Program-made: the position numbers and the translations under genes
The notes under the pieces: model-generated
What the model was told of the DNA's origin: nothing
Database searches by the model: none
What the model saw: the letters and a program-made list of their open reading frames with translations, nothing else
Origin: Clarkia xantiana subsp. parviflora
Taxonomy: Eukaryota; Streptophyta; Magnoliopsida; Myrtales; Onagraceae
Reading direction: 5' to 3'
Assembly: GCA_036873135.1 (NCBI GenBank)
Contig: JAPTYO010000005.1
Span: 5,310,166 to 5,374,165, forward strand
DNA length: 64,000 nucleotides
In this document: one piece after another, positions 34,992 to 45,214 of the stretch
How positions within the stretch are numbered: the stretch's first letter is position 1
How the letters are laid out: each line of letters starts with the position of its first letter

Positions 34992-35570
34992 TGTTGGATT
35001 ACGGGGACGTAATACTACGGAATGCTAAACGTGTACATGCAAGAAAACTAATTACGCACCGGAATAATATACACATACCTCAATAGCTTTCCTGCCCAAG
35101 AACGATGAGGAGGGAGTTCTGATCCTCTGGTCGGAACCCGTACAAGTTCTTCGTGAGAAGAAGTCCTACGCGGTATAAGCTCCACAGCAAATCCTCTGAT
35201 CGATTCTTCAACGGGGATAGAACCTCGGACTGATTATGGTGTGCCAAAATCTCTACTAAGGGGGTGAGAGGGTTTCTCTCAAGTTCCTCAATGGAGGGAC
35301 TTATGAATTACTTGATATGTAAAACCCCTTAGGAGACTCCCCTATATATAGGATTGGTGGAGTGGACAAAAGTCCACTCCAACCAATGTGGGACTAGGTT
35401 TCGGCCGAACCACCTATTAAGGAAGGTAGACCCAATTTTGGGCCTCCCATGTCAATTAGGAATTGGGTCAAGCCCAATTAACCTAATGTGACATTTACCC
35501 AATTATCTTAGGTAATATCCTTAATATTAACGGGCTACCATTTACGGCGCCACGTCACCATATGCTAACA
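34992..35570 (-). mobile_element. 5' LTR of the nested Copia
   Basis: On the minus strand it reads TGTTAGCATATGGTGACG...CGTAATCCAACA, followed by a degraded primer site, TGGTATAAAAGCG. It is in the same family as the LTRs at 49252, 53142 and 60142. Confidence 0.85.
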
Positions 35571-36110
35571 CTATGAACATGAGGATTTGCTTCTAACGAG
35601 AGGATTTCGAAGCATGCCATTTTTTAGTTGTGAGCATGGGGGTTGCCCTCGCAAGGAGGACGTCGCAGCATGTCCCTTGTAGATAAATCTTGATTTAAAC
35701 TCAAGATGTAGTGTGTTGTCGACATTATTTGGAGTAGTCGTCGTTATAGATAGAGAGCGTTTATATGCTCATTTTTTATGTTGATAATAGATATGTCGAA
35801 GTTGTATAATATAAGTCGATTGTTTGCATATAGCGCGATAGCTTGTATTGTCAATGCGAGTAATATGTGCGTAGCTTACTACTTGTTGTAATTCCAAAGT
35901 AGTATGTATAACGTAGTAATGTACCTATGAAAGTAGATTGATTTCATTAGGTTCTTGGTATATGTACAACGAGCTGCAAGAAGGTGTCAACAGATCTCTC
36001 CTTCCGAAATGTAGTAGAGCTAACAAGCGTAAACTACACTAGAGTACTAATGCATTAAATCTAAAGAAACTTAAAGTAAATAAGCATAAATGGAGATAAT
36101 GGGATGGATG
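35571..36110. other. Noncoding part of the gypsy element between the second gag and the nested Copia
   Basis: No coding frame. It includes two diverged copies of a GAGGA..TCG.AGCATG motif near 35600-35665. RT, RNase H and integrase would be expected near here in an autonomous element and are absent. Confidence 0.45.
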
Positions 36111-36480
36111 ATGTGTTTGCCGCCTTCATGGTTGGCGTGACAGCGGAACGGGGTAGCTGTGCGCCACATAACTCTTCAGTGCACCTAGCGCGATGATCTT
36201 TTCAATTTCCAATCTTAGAGACAGGCAATCATTAGTGTTGTGCCCCAATTTCTTGTGGTATTTGCACCATCCATCAATATCCTTGCCGAGGAAAGCTGTT
36301 TTTGGTTCGAGTGGCCAGGGAAGCTTGTTCTCCAGGAGGCTAACGTATATTTCCTCAACCTATGTGTTTAGAGAAGTGAAGATATAATCGTAGTTGACGC
36401 ATGTGGCTCCGTTTGATCGCTTGTCAACTTGATCTTCCCCTTCCTGGCTGAGAGGTGTACCCCATCCCAGCTATCGTTCA
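36111..36480 (-). pseudogene. Second zinc-knuckle-like module after gag2
   Basis: The minus strand reads WCKYHKKLGHNTNDCLSLRL, then EIEKIIALGALKSYV. This is the Cx3H...GHxTxxC pattern that closes Gag in this lineage. A first copy (WCENHEVYGHETDNC) is at 37480-37700. A stop in the linker (near 36360) separates it from gag2. Confidence 0.75.
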
Positions 36481-37298
36481 CATGTAATTGCAGTTTCCAG
36501 CTTTTCTTTTAAGTATGCCATTGTATCAGTGGTTCGCCATGCATAGAGTTTTCCGAAAAGGAGGGAAGATGGAGCATTCATGTTCAAGAAGAATGCGTTG
36601 ATCACATCTCCCTTCGTTGCTCTAACCAAAGCGGCGTTGTAAGCGAACCTTCTGAAATAACTCATTATTGACTCATTTTGTCCTTGCTTGATGTCCCAAA
36701 CACTTTGCCTTGCTGGGAAGCAAACTCTCTCTGGCAGACTTACAAGGGTTAAAACTTGCTCCTTACTTTCTTCAATACCGGACTCGGTATTCAATCTTCT
36801 TTTCTTGCAAGTGTCGACCATTGTTATGGCGACGTGTTGTCTGCTTCTCAATGCGTTGACATAACACTTTCGTGCCGACGTCTGATCTTCGAATACTTCG
36901 CCAATCCCATTTCTTGTTGGGAACTTCATTTTTTGGTGAACTGTGGATGGAACAATCTCGTAAGGGTTTATCGTCGTCCTTCCCAAGATTCCATTGTATG
37001 CTCCTAAAGCTTCTACCGCCACGAAGGTGACGTCGACGCTAAGCGTTTTCCATCCTTCGCCAAAGATGACTGGTAATGTGATTGTCCCCAGGGGACAGGT
37101 TGCAGCACCTGCCAAGCTAACCAAAGTGAAGGTCCCGGGAGTAAGGTCTGCTATCGTTTGTCCCAATTGTTCAAGCACTTTAACATGCAATATGTCGGTA
37201 GAATTGCCTCCGTCTACTAGAATGCGCTTCACGTCATATCCAGCAATGTCCATTGTAATGACGGGGGCGTCGTCATGAGGGTAGACAATGTGCTTCAT
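36471..37298 (-). CDS. Gypsy protease fused to a second Gag domain
   Basis: One open frame of 275 residues. Residues ~1-130 are an aspartic protease of the plant gypsy type: YDVKRILVDGGNSTDILHV (catalytic DGG in place of the usual D-T/S-G), then LGAYNGILGRTTINP. Residues ~195-270 are Gag-like (FPARQSVWDIKQGQNESIMS, then YFRRFAYNAALVRATKGDVI), matching the retrotrans_gag pattern of the upstream Gag (NEESLADYYIRFNQ). So protease runs straight into a second Gag where RT should follow. The second gypsy element (55083-56519) has the same order. Confidence 0.8.
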   Translation of the reverse strand: MKHIVYPHDDAPVITMDIAGYDVKRILVDGGNSTDILHVKVLEQLGQTIADLTPGTFTLVSLAGAATCPLGTITLPVIFGEGWKTLSVDVTFVAVEALGAYNGILGRTTINPYEIVPSTVHQKMKFPTRNGIGEVFEDQTSARKCYVNALRSRQHVAITMVDTCKKRRLNTESGIEESKEQVLTLVSLPERVCFPARQSVWDIKQGQNESIMSYFRRFAYNAALVRATKGDVINAFFLNMNAPSSLLFGKLYAWRTTDTMAYLKEKLETAITCER

Positions 37299-37479
37299 GT
37301 CCTATCTTGAAAATTGGATGACGACATTGTCCTCTTCGGGTTGACGTCGCTTCCCATATTTAGGAAGTGTCATTACCTGTGATGCGTAGACATCTCTTGA
37401 ATTAGATACGTGACCCCCGATATTGGGCCTCCGTGAATGACGTTGATTACTCCTCGCTTTGCAGGAGGTGGGTTATCAT

Positions 37480-39385
37480 TCACTTTTTTCTTTTCCTTTG
37501 CCTTTTTCCTGATGACCCCACATTGGCCTTCTTTGGACATTTGTTATCTTGGTCGACGTAATGCTTCAGTTCTCCTTTCAGGACGAAATTATTTATGCGG
37601 AATCTTAAACTTACACAGTTGTCTGTTTCATGGCCATATACTTCGTGGTTTTCACACCACTTGTTTTCTTCTTTTCCCAACGGTCCCTTGCGGAAGTTAA
37701 AAGGCTCTTTCCACAGTTTGGTTTCTTTCATCTCCTTCAAGATAACAGATAGTGGCGCGTTCAAAGGAACGCATTCTGCAAGATTAATCTCTTTGGGCTT
37801 TTGGAAGTCTGATTGAAATGGTCTTTTCTGTTGTGGTTGCCACTGCCTATTTTGTTGGTTGCCTTGCGGTGGTCTCGCTGGCTTGTTGTTGTCCTTTGCA
37901 CGGGCATAACTCATCTTAGCCTTGTTTTGTATTCTGAACCTCTCCAGGTCTACGAATTCTTTTACTCTTGATGCCAGTTTTCAAGTGTCTCAGCAGGGCG
38001 TTTGGACGTTTTCTCGGCGAGTGCATATCCTTTACGACCCAAGTTATTTATGAAAGCTCGAACTATCTCTCCTTCTGTTAAGTTGCCTTGAATGTCAGAA
38101 TTTTTTTGGTTGAAACGAATGTAGTAATCCGCCAATGATTCCTCGTTTTGCTGATGTACGTCATTCAATGCGTTCGATCCTTTTAGGAGCGTGCGCTCTC
38201 CCATATATCGTTGTATGAATTTTTCCTTCTAATATGGCCAAGAAGTTACACTCCCACATAGAAGCGAGAAGAACCAGGGTGCTGCTGTTCCTGACAAATT
38301 TTGGGGGAACGTCATGGCCACGTGATGTGGGTTGTCAGTTCTTCCGAGTAGAGAGGCCTCGTGCTGCTGCACGTGCTCTATTGGATCTCATTTTCCTTGA
38401 TACTTGTCAATTCTGATTCCATACAGCACGCCTGGGACACGACTGTTTACCGGTTCGTCTGCGAAAGGGTGAGACGCGTTCTCAGCCAATCCATGTATGC
38501 CTTTCATCTTAGATTGCTTCATCTTTTGTTCGATTATGGCTTCCAGAACCTTCGATGTGAGTCCCGTGATTGGAACGTCATCATTGACCACTTGCCTTCT
38601 CTACCCAGTGTTGCGGTACATCCCTGCATGTTCATGACTTGTTGCTTGGTTGGAACTTTCCTTGTAGTACTGCTGTGAGCGTGGATGCAGAGGCTGCCTC
38701 CATGACTCTTCCTGACCATGCGCCCTTACATAGGGAGTGTATGTGCGCGTCGCTTCTTGCCTTGGCTTGTTCCTTGTCTGTTGGTACTGGTATGTACCTT
38801 CTGAATACTGTTCTCCTTCCTGGAATAGGGTCTCTTGGCGGGTAGTGTCGCGTGACATTGCCCTTGCTGGCGTGGCCTGTCCGTGGACTGGCGGCGGTGG
38901 GGGAGGTTGTGGAAGAGGCGGTGCATATCCTTGGTTCCTCAAAGTTTCTCTGAAAGCTAGCAATTCTTCTAGTGCAGCCATCATGGCAGGAGTGACTGCT
39001 GGTGCTGGGTTTGCACCTCTTTCTTGTTGTTGTGTCTCCTCTGCAGGCATCCCGTAGGGGAACTGTTGATTCGCGTGCGCTCCGTGCTCGCACCCTGGCG
39101 GAGGTGTGTATTGCACTGCGTTGCGCACTCCTTATTCGTGTTGTGCGGAAGGCACGCTTCTTGCGGGCACGGAGGAGGCAGTCGAGGTAGCCTCAGGGAT
39201 GTGAGAAGGTCCAGGCTGACTCCTCGCTGGCGCCTGCTTACTTGTCTGCTCGACAGTTGTCTTCTTCGGGTGCCTTGGGCCTTTCTTCTTTTACTGCGGG
39301 TTGACATTGTCCGGAGGAGGGTGATTGCTCGCCATAGCTTGTAGTGCAATATAGCTTCTTGTTCAAATCTCGCGGACGACGCCAA
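37480..39385 (-). pseudogene. Gypsy Gag (first copy), in several frames
   Basis: Pieces: a proline- and glutamine-rich N-terminus (38601-39128), the Gag core (37962-38204, MGERTLLKGSNALNDVHQQN and ADYYIRFNQKNSDI), then a basic linker and the knuckle-like WCENHEVYGHETDNCVSLRF (37480-37914). Frameshifts split it. The open frames on the plus strand over this area are shadows. Confidence 0.8.
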
Positions 39386-39386
39386 A

Positions 39387-40029
39387 TGTTTCGTCCAGAC
39401 CCGCTTGATGTAACGGACTGTCGAATCTTCAGGTTGATCGCCGTGTTATGTCCTTCTACTCGCGCTCCTTGCTTCACGCTTGTTTTTCGAACCTGCACAC
39501 GGGGCAGTAACCAACACAGAGAAGGGGGGGTGGTGCTGGTTGAGCCCTCTCTGATGCTTAGATGAGAATTCTAGAGAGAGAAACCTAGAGAGAAGTCAGA
39601 GCTCCTAAGCCAATCTCCAGTGAAGATGAAGAGTAAAATGAGTGGCCTAGGTCCCTTTTATAGGCATTCTTAGAACCGACCATTGTTTTTGTGCGATTCG
39701 ACGCCGGTTTTAAAGAAAGTGTGAACAGTCATTTGGTTTGATCAAGGTTGGCTATTGGAAAACTCTAACTTAGTGTAAGAACACAAATGGAGCACACATG
39801 CTGCCGACGATTACTCGGACCACGTCGGATTTGGGCAATCCGGGTCGCCTAGGGAAATCCGGACCAGTCCTGATTGTGTAGGCAATCCGGAGGTCCGGTC
39901 CGGACAGATGTGTCGCACGTCCGGACCGTTTTGACCCTCGGGAACGTGTTTTGATCCGTTCATGTGATTTTGATGTGTTTACGAAGTCCGAAACGTAAAT
40001 ACGAACCCGAATTGGGCAGATATCCATCA
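39387..40029 (-). mobile_element. 5' LTR of the 18-kb gypsy element
   Basis: 643 bp. On the minus strand it starts TGATGGATATCTGCCC and ends GGACGAAACA. It is followed by the primer-site-like TTGGCGTCGTCCGCGAG. Confidence 0.88.
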
Positions 40030-40244
40030 AAACCTGTTCCGGATTGTTATGTCAAAAACATTCAGGTTCGGTCCATAACCGGGTTTATACACAGATTGAC
40101 ACTAAATAAAAAGCAAGTACAAAACCAGTCCGGTTCAGGACTAGTTTCAAATAATGTTACTAAAGGTTCTTGGTCCGGTTCTCTACTTGAAAACCTAATC
40201 TGTTTGGAACCGGTCCGGCCTGGTCGGACCGATTTTTTTGTCCA
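40030..40244. mobile_element. Right part of the CCGG-rich hAT-like MITE
   Basis: Continues the element begun at 21887 after the AAACC duplication. It ends TTTTTTTGTCCATCCCTA, inverse to the left end. Confidence 0.5.
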
Positions 40245-40590
40245 TCCCTAAAAGATATATTAATTTAAGGGCTTAGTTGTAATATTGAAAATGATGAGAT
40301 CTATCTGTAAATATTAAATTTCAAATGACTGTGTCTATTTATGTTTAGCTGTGAAACCCTGCATATCCGTGTCTTAGTCGTGGACATGCAGCTCTGAGCT
40401 ACACGGACATGTTTATAATCGTGTATACATTCGTGTCAGATAGTTGTTTAAACACGGGTTGTGTCGTGTCAGATATGTGAAAAAACAGCTATTTTACAAC
40501 TCATATATTCGTGTCATGTTAGAAATTGCTAGCCCTAAATAATAATATAGAAAAATAACTAAAATAAATTAAAATTTATTTGAAACAAAA

Positions 40591-40747
40591 AAAGAGTAAA
40601 TTTGCGGATCGGATCGGGGCAAAAATATAGACATTTCAGATAAAGTAAATCAATGCTATGGATGCTATGGATTGTTAAGATAACCTTGATTTTCTTTTAT
40701 TTGAAATGTCCAAGTTTTTTTTTTGCTCCGATCCGCAAATTTACTTG
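40591..40747. repeat. Long imperfect inverted repeat beside the TRIM array
   Basis: The left arm TAAATTTGCGGATCGGATCG returns inverted as CGATCC..GATCCGCAAATTTA at the right. The outer arms are ~45 bp each, counting the GACATTTCA(G/A)ATAAA part. It ends exactly at the first TRIM LTR. Confidence 0.65.
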
Positions 40748-41223
40748 TGATGTGGAAAATTTTGAAGTGTCGAATTTTCCCGTGCGTATATAGGTTTTTA
40801 TGCAGAAACGACGATCTGAGCAAGACCCATAATCTACTAGGTTGGTTAACATATTTCAGCCAGATTCTTTCATCCAAAGGGTCACAATTACAATTTTATG
40901 TTTCTTCGGGTTTTTTTATTTTTTGCAATTTTCGGTTTCGCTTGTATTAAGTTGTTAATTTCGGATCTCTCATAGGGTTAGGATTTTTGTTTTCAGTATT
41001 AATATTTTGTTAGCCGTCGTATACATGCAGATTATTGATTAATGAAAAAAAATCGAGGCTTTCCTCAACCGTGGGTCAATTCTTCATTATTCTTCTGAAT
41101 CAATGAATATTTGCGCCTCTATACATCAAATTCTCGACATTCCCCTAGAATCAACGACTGTTCGACCCCCTCTACCCTGTCGAACTACATCAAATTGGTA
41201 TCAGAGCCTATTCGGTCCTGCGC

Positions 41224-41500
41224 GATGTCGTTCCTTGATTGGTTAGCACCAAATCTTACCAGAACTGCTACTCTTTTTGATAATCCAATCTATGATGACT
41301 ACTCCGACGATGATGACATCACAGTGATGTTAGACCATCATCCCACCTTCCGTGGTTCTGAATTCATCCTTTCTTCGACCGCTAGGAGCGACTTCGAATG
41401 CCTCTTGACCTGCGATTTCGGGTATAAGCCACAAGGTAAATCGACTCCAATGTCGGCACCCAGACCACACTTGAACACCGCTTACGTGAAATTTTTATGA
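41224..41500 (+). CDS. Short acidic ORF of TRIM unit 1, unrecognised
   Basis: Starts MSFLDWLAPNLTRTAT and carries IYDDYSDDDDIT and GYKPQGKSTPMSAPRPH. The same peptide, with changes, is encoded in unit 2 (42751-43093), where its frame is kept. The gypsy LTR interrupts it after about 100 residues, and the frame seems to resume beyond the LTR (SYYRPSLRKISMMN...). No known domain was recognised. It could be a remnant of a Gag N-terminus. Confidence 0.4.
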
Positions 41501-41522
41501 AGCTGTGGCTGAGAGTGTTCTT

Positions 41523-42195
41523 TGTTGGGACGCACACGTCGTGGTGCCTAATTGTTGATCTCGAACATCGATCCCATGATTTTTATCTTTCTTCCTTGCG
41601 ATCCGTTTCCTTGTGATCTTCTCGTAATCCGTCTCCTCGCTATCCTGCAAGAAGGGTAAGACGGGGGTGGATCCGGCGAACCTTCTCCGATGCTTAAATG
41701 AGTACAGCGTTTTCAAGATAGAGAAAGTAGAGAGAAGGCAGAGCTCAATTGTGCAAAAGATCATAATGTTTCTTGAATGAGTAATTTTGGGCTCTATATA
41801 TAGGCCTCAAGGGGATTAAGCCGACTAATGACGTCATTAATCCCTAAACGTACTTTATTAATAGATAACAAAGGGTTTAAACCCTTATAAGCATGGGGGA
41901 GTTCGTAGTGTTGTGCAGGGGTCGCGTGCACGGAGCGTCGATGAGTCCTTTCAAGGCGCGGTCCGGATGAAGGTCGTCCGAATATTGAGTGCACCCCTCG
42001 TTCGGACGACTAGTCTGACCGAAGGGTGCTCGGTTCGGACTACTTACAGTTCGGGCGGGCGTTTTTTCCTGTCCGGGCCGTTTTTGCTCGTGGGTGGCGC
42101 GTTTGTGTCAATGTTTCGATTTGTAATCATGTACGGGATCGACGTGGCGACTAAGTCCGAACTAAAACGGGCTCAAATTGAGCGTATATCCATCA
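41523..42195 (-). mobile_element. Solo gypsy LTR inside TRIM unit 1
   Basis: TGTTGGGACGCACACG...GCGTATATCCATCA, 673 bp. Flanking TTCTT and TTATT agree at four of five bases. No internal gypsy sequence is present, so it is a solo LTR. Confidence 0.8.
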
Positions 42196-42750
42196 TTATT
42201 CTTCCTGCTTTCTATTAGTGGTCTTCATTGTGAAAGATTTTAGGGGGAATCTTCTCTTCCCCGGAGAGAATGATGTGGAAGATTTTGAAGTGTCATAATT
42301 TGTTGTGGGAATATATGTTTTTATGCAGAAACAACGATCTGAGCAAGACCAATAGTATACTATGGGATTAGATGTATTTCAGCCAAATTTATTCGTCTAA
42401 AGGGTCAAAATTACAGTTTTATGTTTCTTCGGGGGTTTTTTTTTTTTTTTTTTTGCAATTTTCGGTTTCGCTTGAATTAAGTTGTTAATTTCATATTTTT
42501 CATAGGGTTAGGGTGTTTGTTTTCGATATTCAAATGATGTTAGTCGTCGTTTACATCATTATTGATTAATGAAACAAACCGAGGTTTTTCTCAACCCTGC
42601 ATCAATTCTTCGACATTCTTCTGAATCAACAAATTATTGTGCCTCTATCCAACAAATTATCGCCATTCCTGACATAATCGACGAGTGTTTGATCCCATCC
42701 ACCCTATCATACTGCATCAGATTGGTGTCCGAGCCTATTCGATACTGCTT

Positions 42751-43093
42751 TATGTCGTTCCTTGATTCGTCAGCACCAGATCTTACTAGAACTGCTACTG
42801 TTTTTTATAATCCAATCTATGATGACTACGCCGACGATGATGACGTCACAACAATGATAGACCATCATCCCACATTCCGTGATTCTGAATTCATCCTTTC
42901 CCCGACAGCCAGGAGCTGCTACGAAGGCCTCTTGACCTGCGATTTTGGGTACAAGCCACAAGGTAAATCGACCCTAATGTCGGCACCCAGACCACACTCG
43001 AAAAGTGCTTTACGTGAAATTTTTTATGATGCTGTAGCTAAGAGTGTTCATTGTTGGGACGCACACGTCGGGGTGCCTAATTGTCGATCTTGA
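42751..43093 (+). CDS. Short acidic ORF of TRIM unit 2, unrecognised
   Basis: Starts MSFLDSSAPDLTRTAT and is a diverged copy of the peptide at 41224. It keeps the acidic DDYADDDDVT and the GYKPQGKS region. The frame is open further upstream through the LTR, which is probably chance. It is interrupted by the LTR at 43052. Confidence 0.4.
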
Positions 43094-43655
43094 ACGTCGA
43101 TCCCACGACTGTTATCTTTCTTCCTTGCGATCCGACAAGAAGGGTAAGACGGGGGTGGATCCGGCGAACTGAGTACAGTGTTTTCTAGATAGAGAAAGTA
43201 GAGAGAAGGCATAGCTCAATTGTGCAAAAGATCATACTATTCCTGAATGAGAAATCTTGGGCATTATATATAGGCCTCAAAGGGATTAAGTCAACTAATG
43301 ATGTCATTAATCCCCAAACGTACTTTATTAATAGATAACAAAGGGTAACCCTTCTAAGCATGGGAGAGTTCGTGCAGGGGTCGCGTGCGCGGAGTGTCGA
43401 CGAGTCATTTAAAGGCGCGGTCCGGGCGAAGGTCGTCCGAACATTGAATGCACCCCTCGGTCGGACTACTAGTCCGACCGAATGGGTGCTCAGATCGGAC
43501 AAGTTACGGTCCGGGTGCGTGTTTTTTCCTGTCCGGGCTGTTTTTGCTCATGGGTGGCGCGTTTGTGTAAATGTTTCGATTTGTAATCGTGTATAGGGTC
43601 GACGTGGCCACTAAGTCCAAACTAAAACGGGCTCAAATTGAGCGTACATCCATCA
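43052..43655 (-). mobile_element. Solo gypsy LTR inside TRIM unit 2
   Basis: 604 bp, at the same position as the one in unit 1, with flanks TTCAT and TTCCT. The shared position means the LTR was there before the unit was duplicated. Confidence 0.8.
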
Positions 43656-44299
43656 TTCCTCTCCCTGCTTCTTATTACAGGCCTTCGTTGCGCAAGATTT
43701 CGATGATGAATCTTCTCTTGCCCGGAGAGAATGATGTAGAAGATTTTGAAGCGTCGTATTTTACCGGGCGAATATAGGTTTTTATGCAAAAACAGCGATC
43801 TAAGCAAGACCTATAGTAAGCTATGGGGTTTGACGTATTTCGGCCAAATTCATTCATCTAGAAAGTCAAAATTAAAGTTTTATGTTTCTTCGGTTCTTTT
43901 TTTTGCAATTCCGGTTTCGCTTCTTGTCAGTTGTTAATTTCAGATTTCTCATAGGGTTATGATTTTTGTTTTCTGTATTAAAATGCTGTTACCCGTCGTT
44001 TATATGTAAATTATTAATTAATTAATGAAAAAAATCAAGTTTTTCCTCAACCCTACACCAATTCTTTGACATTCTTCTGAATCAACGAATTTTTGCGCAT
44101 TTATTCAACAAATACCCGGCATTCCCTAGAATCATCCACCATATCACGCTGCATCAATTATTGTTTTTCAAATAAATATTAATTTATCTATACTATTATA
44201 CGTGTCTCTCTCATATCTTGCTTGCTACATTACATTAGCATGAGACAAAAATTTTCAAAGACGTGATAGAAAAGTCACAGATATCTTGTTGCAAAGAAC

Positions 44300-44597
44300 G
44301 CCTTAACTAAAAGACTAGCTAAACAAAAAACATTTTTAAGGAAATTCTCACAAAATGTTTGAAGAGACATTTTCTGACAAAATTCCTATCAACCTTAAAA
44401 AAATTCAAGCAAAAACCTAGATTTTCCAGTTGAAGTTTTTCCTTCACAAATTCAGTAGTGTTTCAATTATGGAAATTACAATTTTAAGGGATATTTCTTA
44501 CAAAATTTCCGTCCACTAAACTCTAAAAAATCTCTCGCAAATTTTAAATATTTCCCTAAAAGAAATATTAAAAATTAGAAGTTTTTCTTGTAGTGAT
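44300..44597. mobile_element. CACTA-like MITE remnant
   Basis: Ends TTTTTCTTGTAGTG, the inverse of CACTACAAGAA. Inside it resembles the MITEs at 12558 and 63033 (AAATTTCC and TCTTACAAAATTT words). The left end is not clear. Confidence 0.5.
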
Positions 44598-44668
44598 TAA
44601 ATACCCAAAATTAAAGATCAGGTACAAAGTCCTTGCATTATGGCATATATATTGTACCATAAAAACTT

Positions 44669-45205
44669 GGGTTAATAGGTGTTTTGAACCATGATGTTTG
44701 ACGACTTTTGGGTTTTGGTCCATGATGTTTATTTTTGCTTAGTTTGGGTCTCATATGTTTGCATATTTTTTTTCTAGTTTTAGTCTTTCCGTTAATATTT
44801 TCCGTTAAGTGACATGTGTAAGTCACGTGATCCACCATAAACTTTTGATTTTGTTCAATTTAGTCCTCTAATACTTTCCTACTTTTTTTTTGTTCAATTT
44901 AGTCCTAAAGTCTCAAAATTGACTTCTCCAATTTGGGTCAAATTTGAGACTTTAGGACTGAATTGAACAAAAAAAGAGTTAGGAAAGTATTAGAGGGACT
45001 AAACTGAACAAAATTAAAAGTTTAGGGTGGATCACGTGACTTGCACATGTCACTTAACGGAAAATATTAACGGAATGCAACGGAAAGACCAAAACTAAAA
45101 AAAAAAAAATATGCAAACATGTGAGACCAAAACTAGGAAAAAATAAACATCATAGACCAAAACTCAAAAGTCGTCAAACATCATAGACCAAAACACCTAT
45201 TAACC
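44669..45205. mobile_element. Fold-back Mutator-like MITE
   Basis: The arms are inverted copies over nearly the whole element: GGGTTAATAGGTGTTTTG at the left and CAAAACACCTATTAACCC at the right. The flanks are an exact 9-bp duplication, TAAAAACTT (44660-44668 and 45206-45214), the size made by Mutator transposases. No coding frame. Transcripts would form a long hairpin. Confidence 0.88.
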
Positions 45206-45214
45206 CTAAAAACT

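Larger units (their letters stand above)
27965..35570 (-). mobile_element. Copia element nested in the gypsy element, 3' LTR lost
   Basis: The 5' LTR is at 34992-35570, followed by a leader (34990 down to about 32800), a gag piece, an RT/RNase H region and the same 3' noncoding region as at 2780-3806. The element stops at about 27965 before any 3' LTR. The leader shares a block with the unit at 49854-52500 (AGATCGGGTATGCTTG). Integrase is not visible between 30850 and 32440. Confidence 0.8.
22026..40029 (-). mobile_element. 18-kb Ty3/gypsy element with gag-protease-gag and an antisense gene
   Basis: LTRs at 22026-22532 and 39387-40029 both run TGTTTCGTCCAGACCC...ATATCCATCA on the plus strand. 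The flanking AAACC is duplicated exactly (22021-22025 and 40030-40034). A GGCGTCGTC primer-type site next to the right LTR and a CTCGGGGGCAAT purine tract next to the left LTR show it reads on the minus strand. The left LTR lacks ~110 bp present in the right one, between two CCA words. Gag, protease and a second gag module lie at 36100-39385. No RT, RNase H or integrase is visible. Toward the 3' LTR is a spliced gene on the opposite strand, as known for the Tat group. A Copia is nested within. Confidence 0.9.
40748..44156 (+). mobile_element. TRIM-like tandem array: three LTRs and two short internal units
   Basis: LTRs at 40748-41192, 42271-42719 and 43732-44156 start TGATGT(G/A)GAAGATTTTGAAG and end CATCA. 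The first is followed by the primer site TTGGTATCAGAGCC; the second has a mutated one, TTGGTGTCCGAGCC. Each later LTR is preceded by CCCGGAGAGAA. The internal units, minus an inserted gypsy LTR, are only ~400 bp. Order: LTR-int-LTR-int-LTR. Confidence 0.82.

Noticed and set aside
41111..41500. Calling the TRIM ORF a host gene
   Set aside because: It sits between LTR-like repeats right after a primer site and recurs in the next unit, so it belongs to the element.
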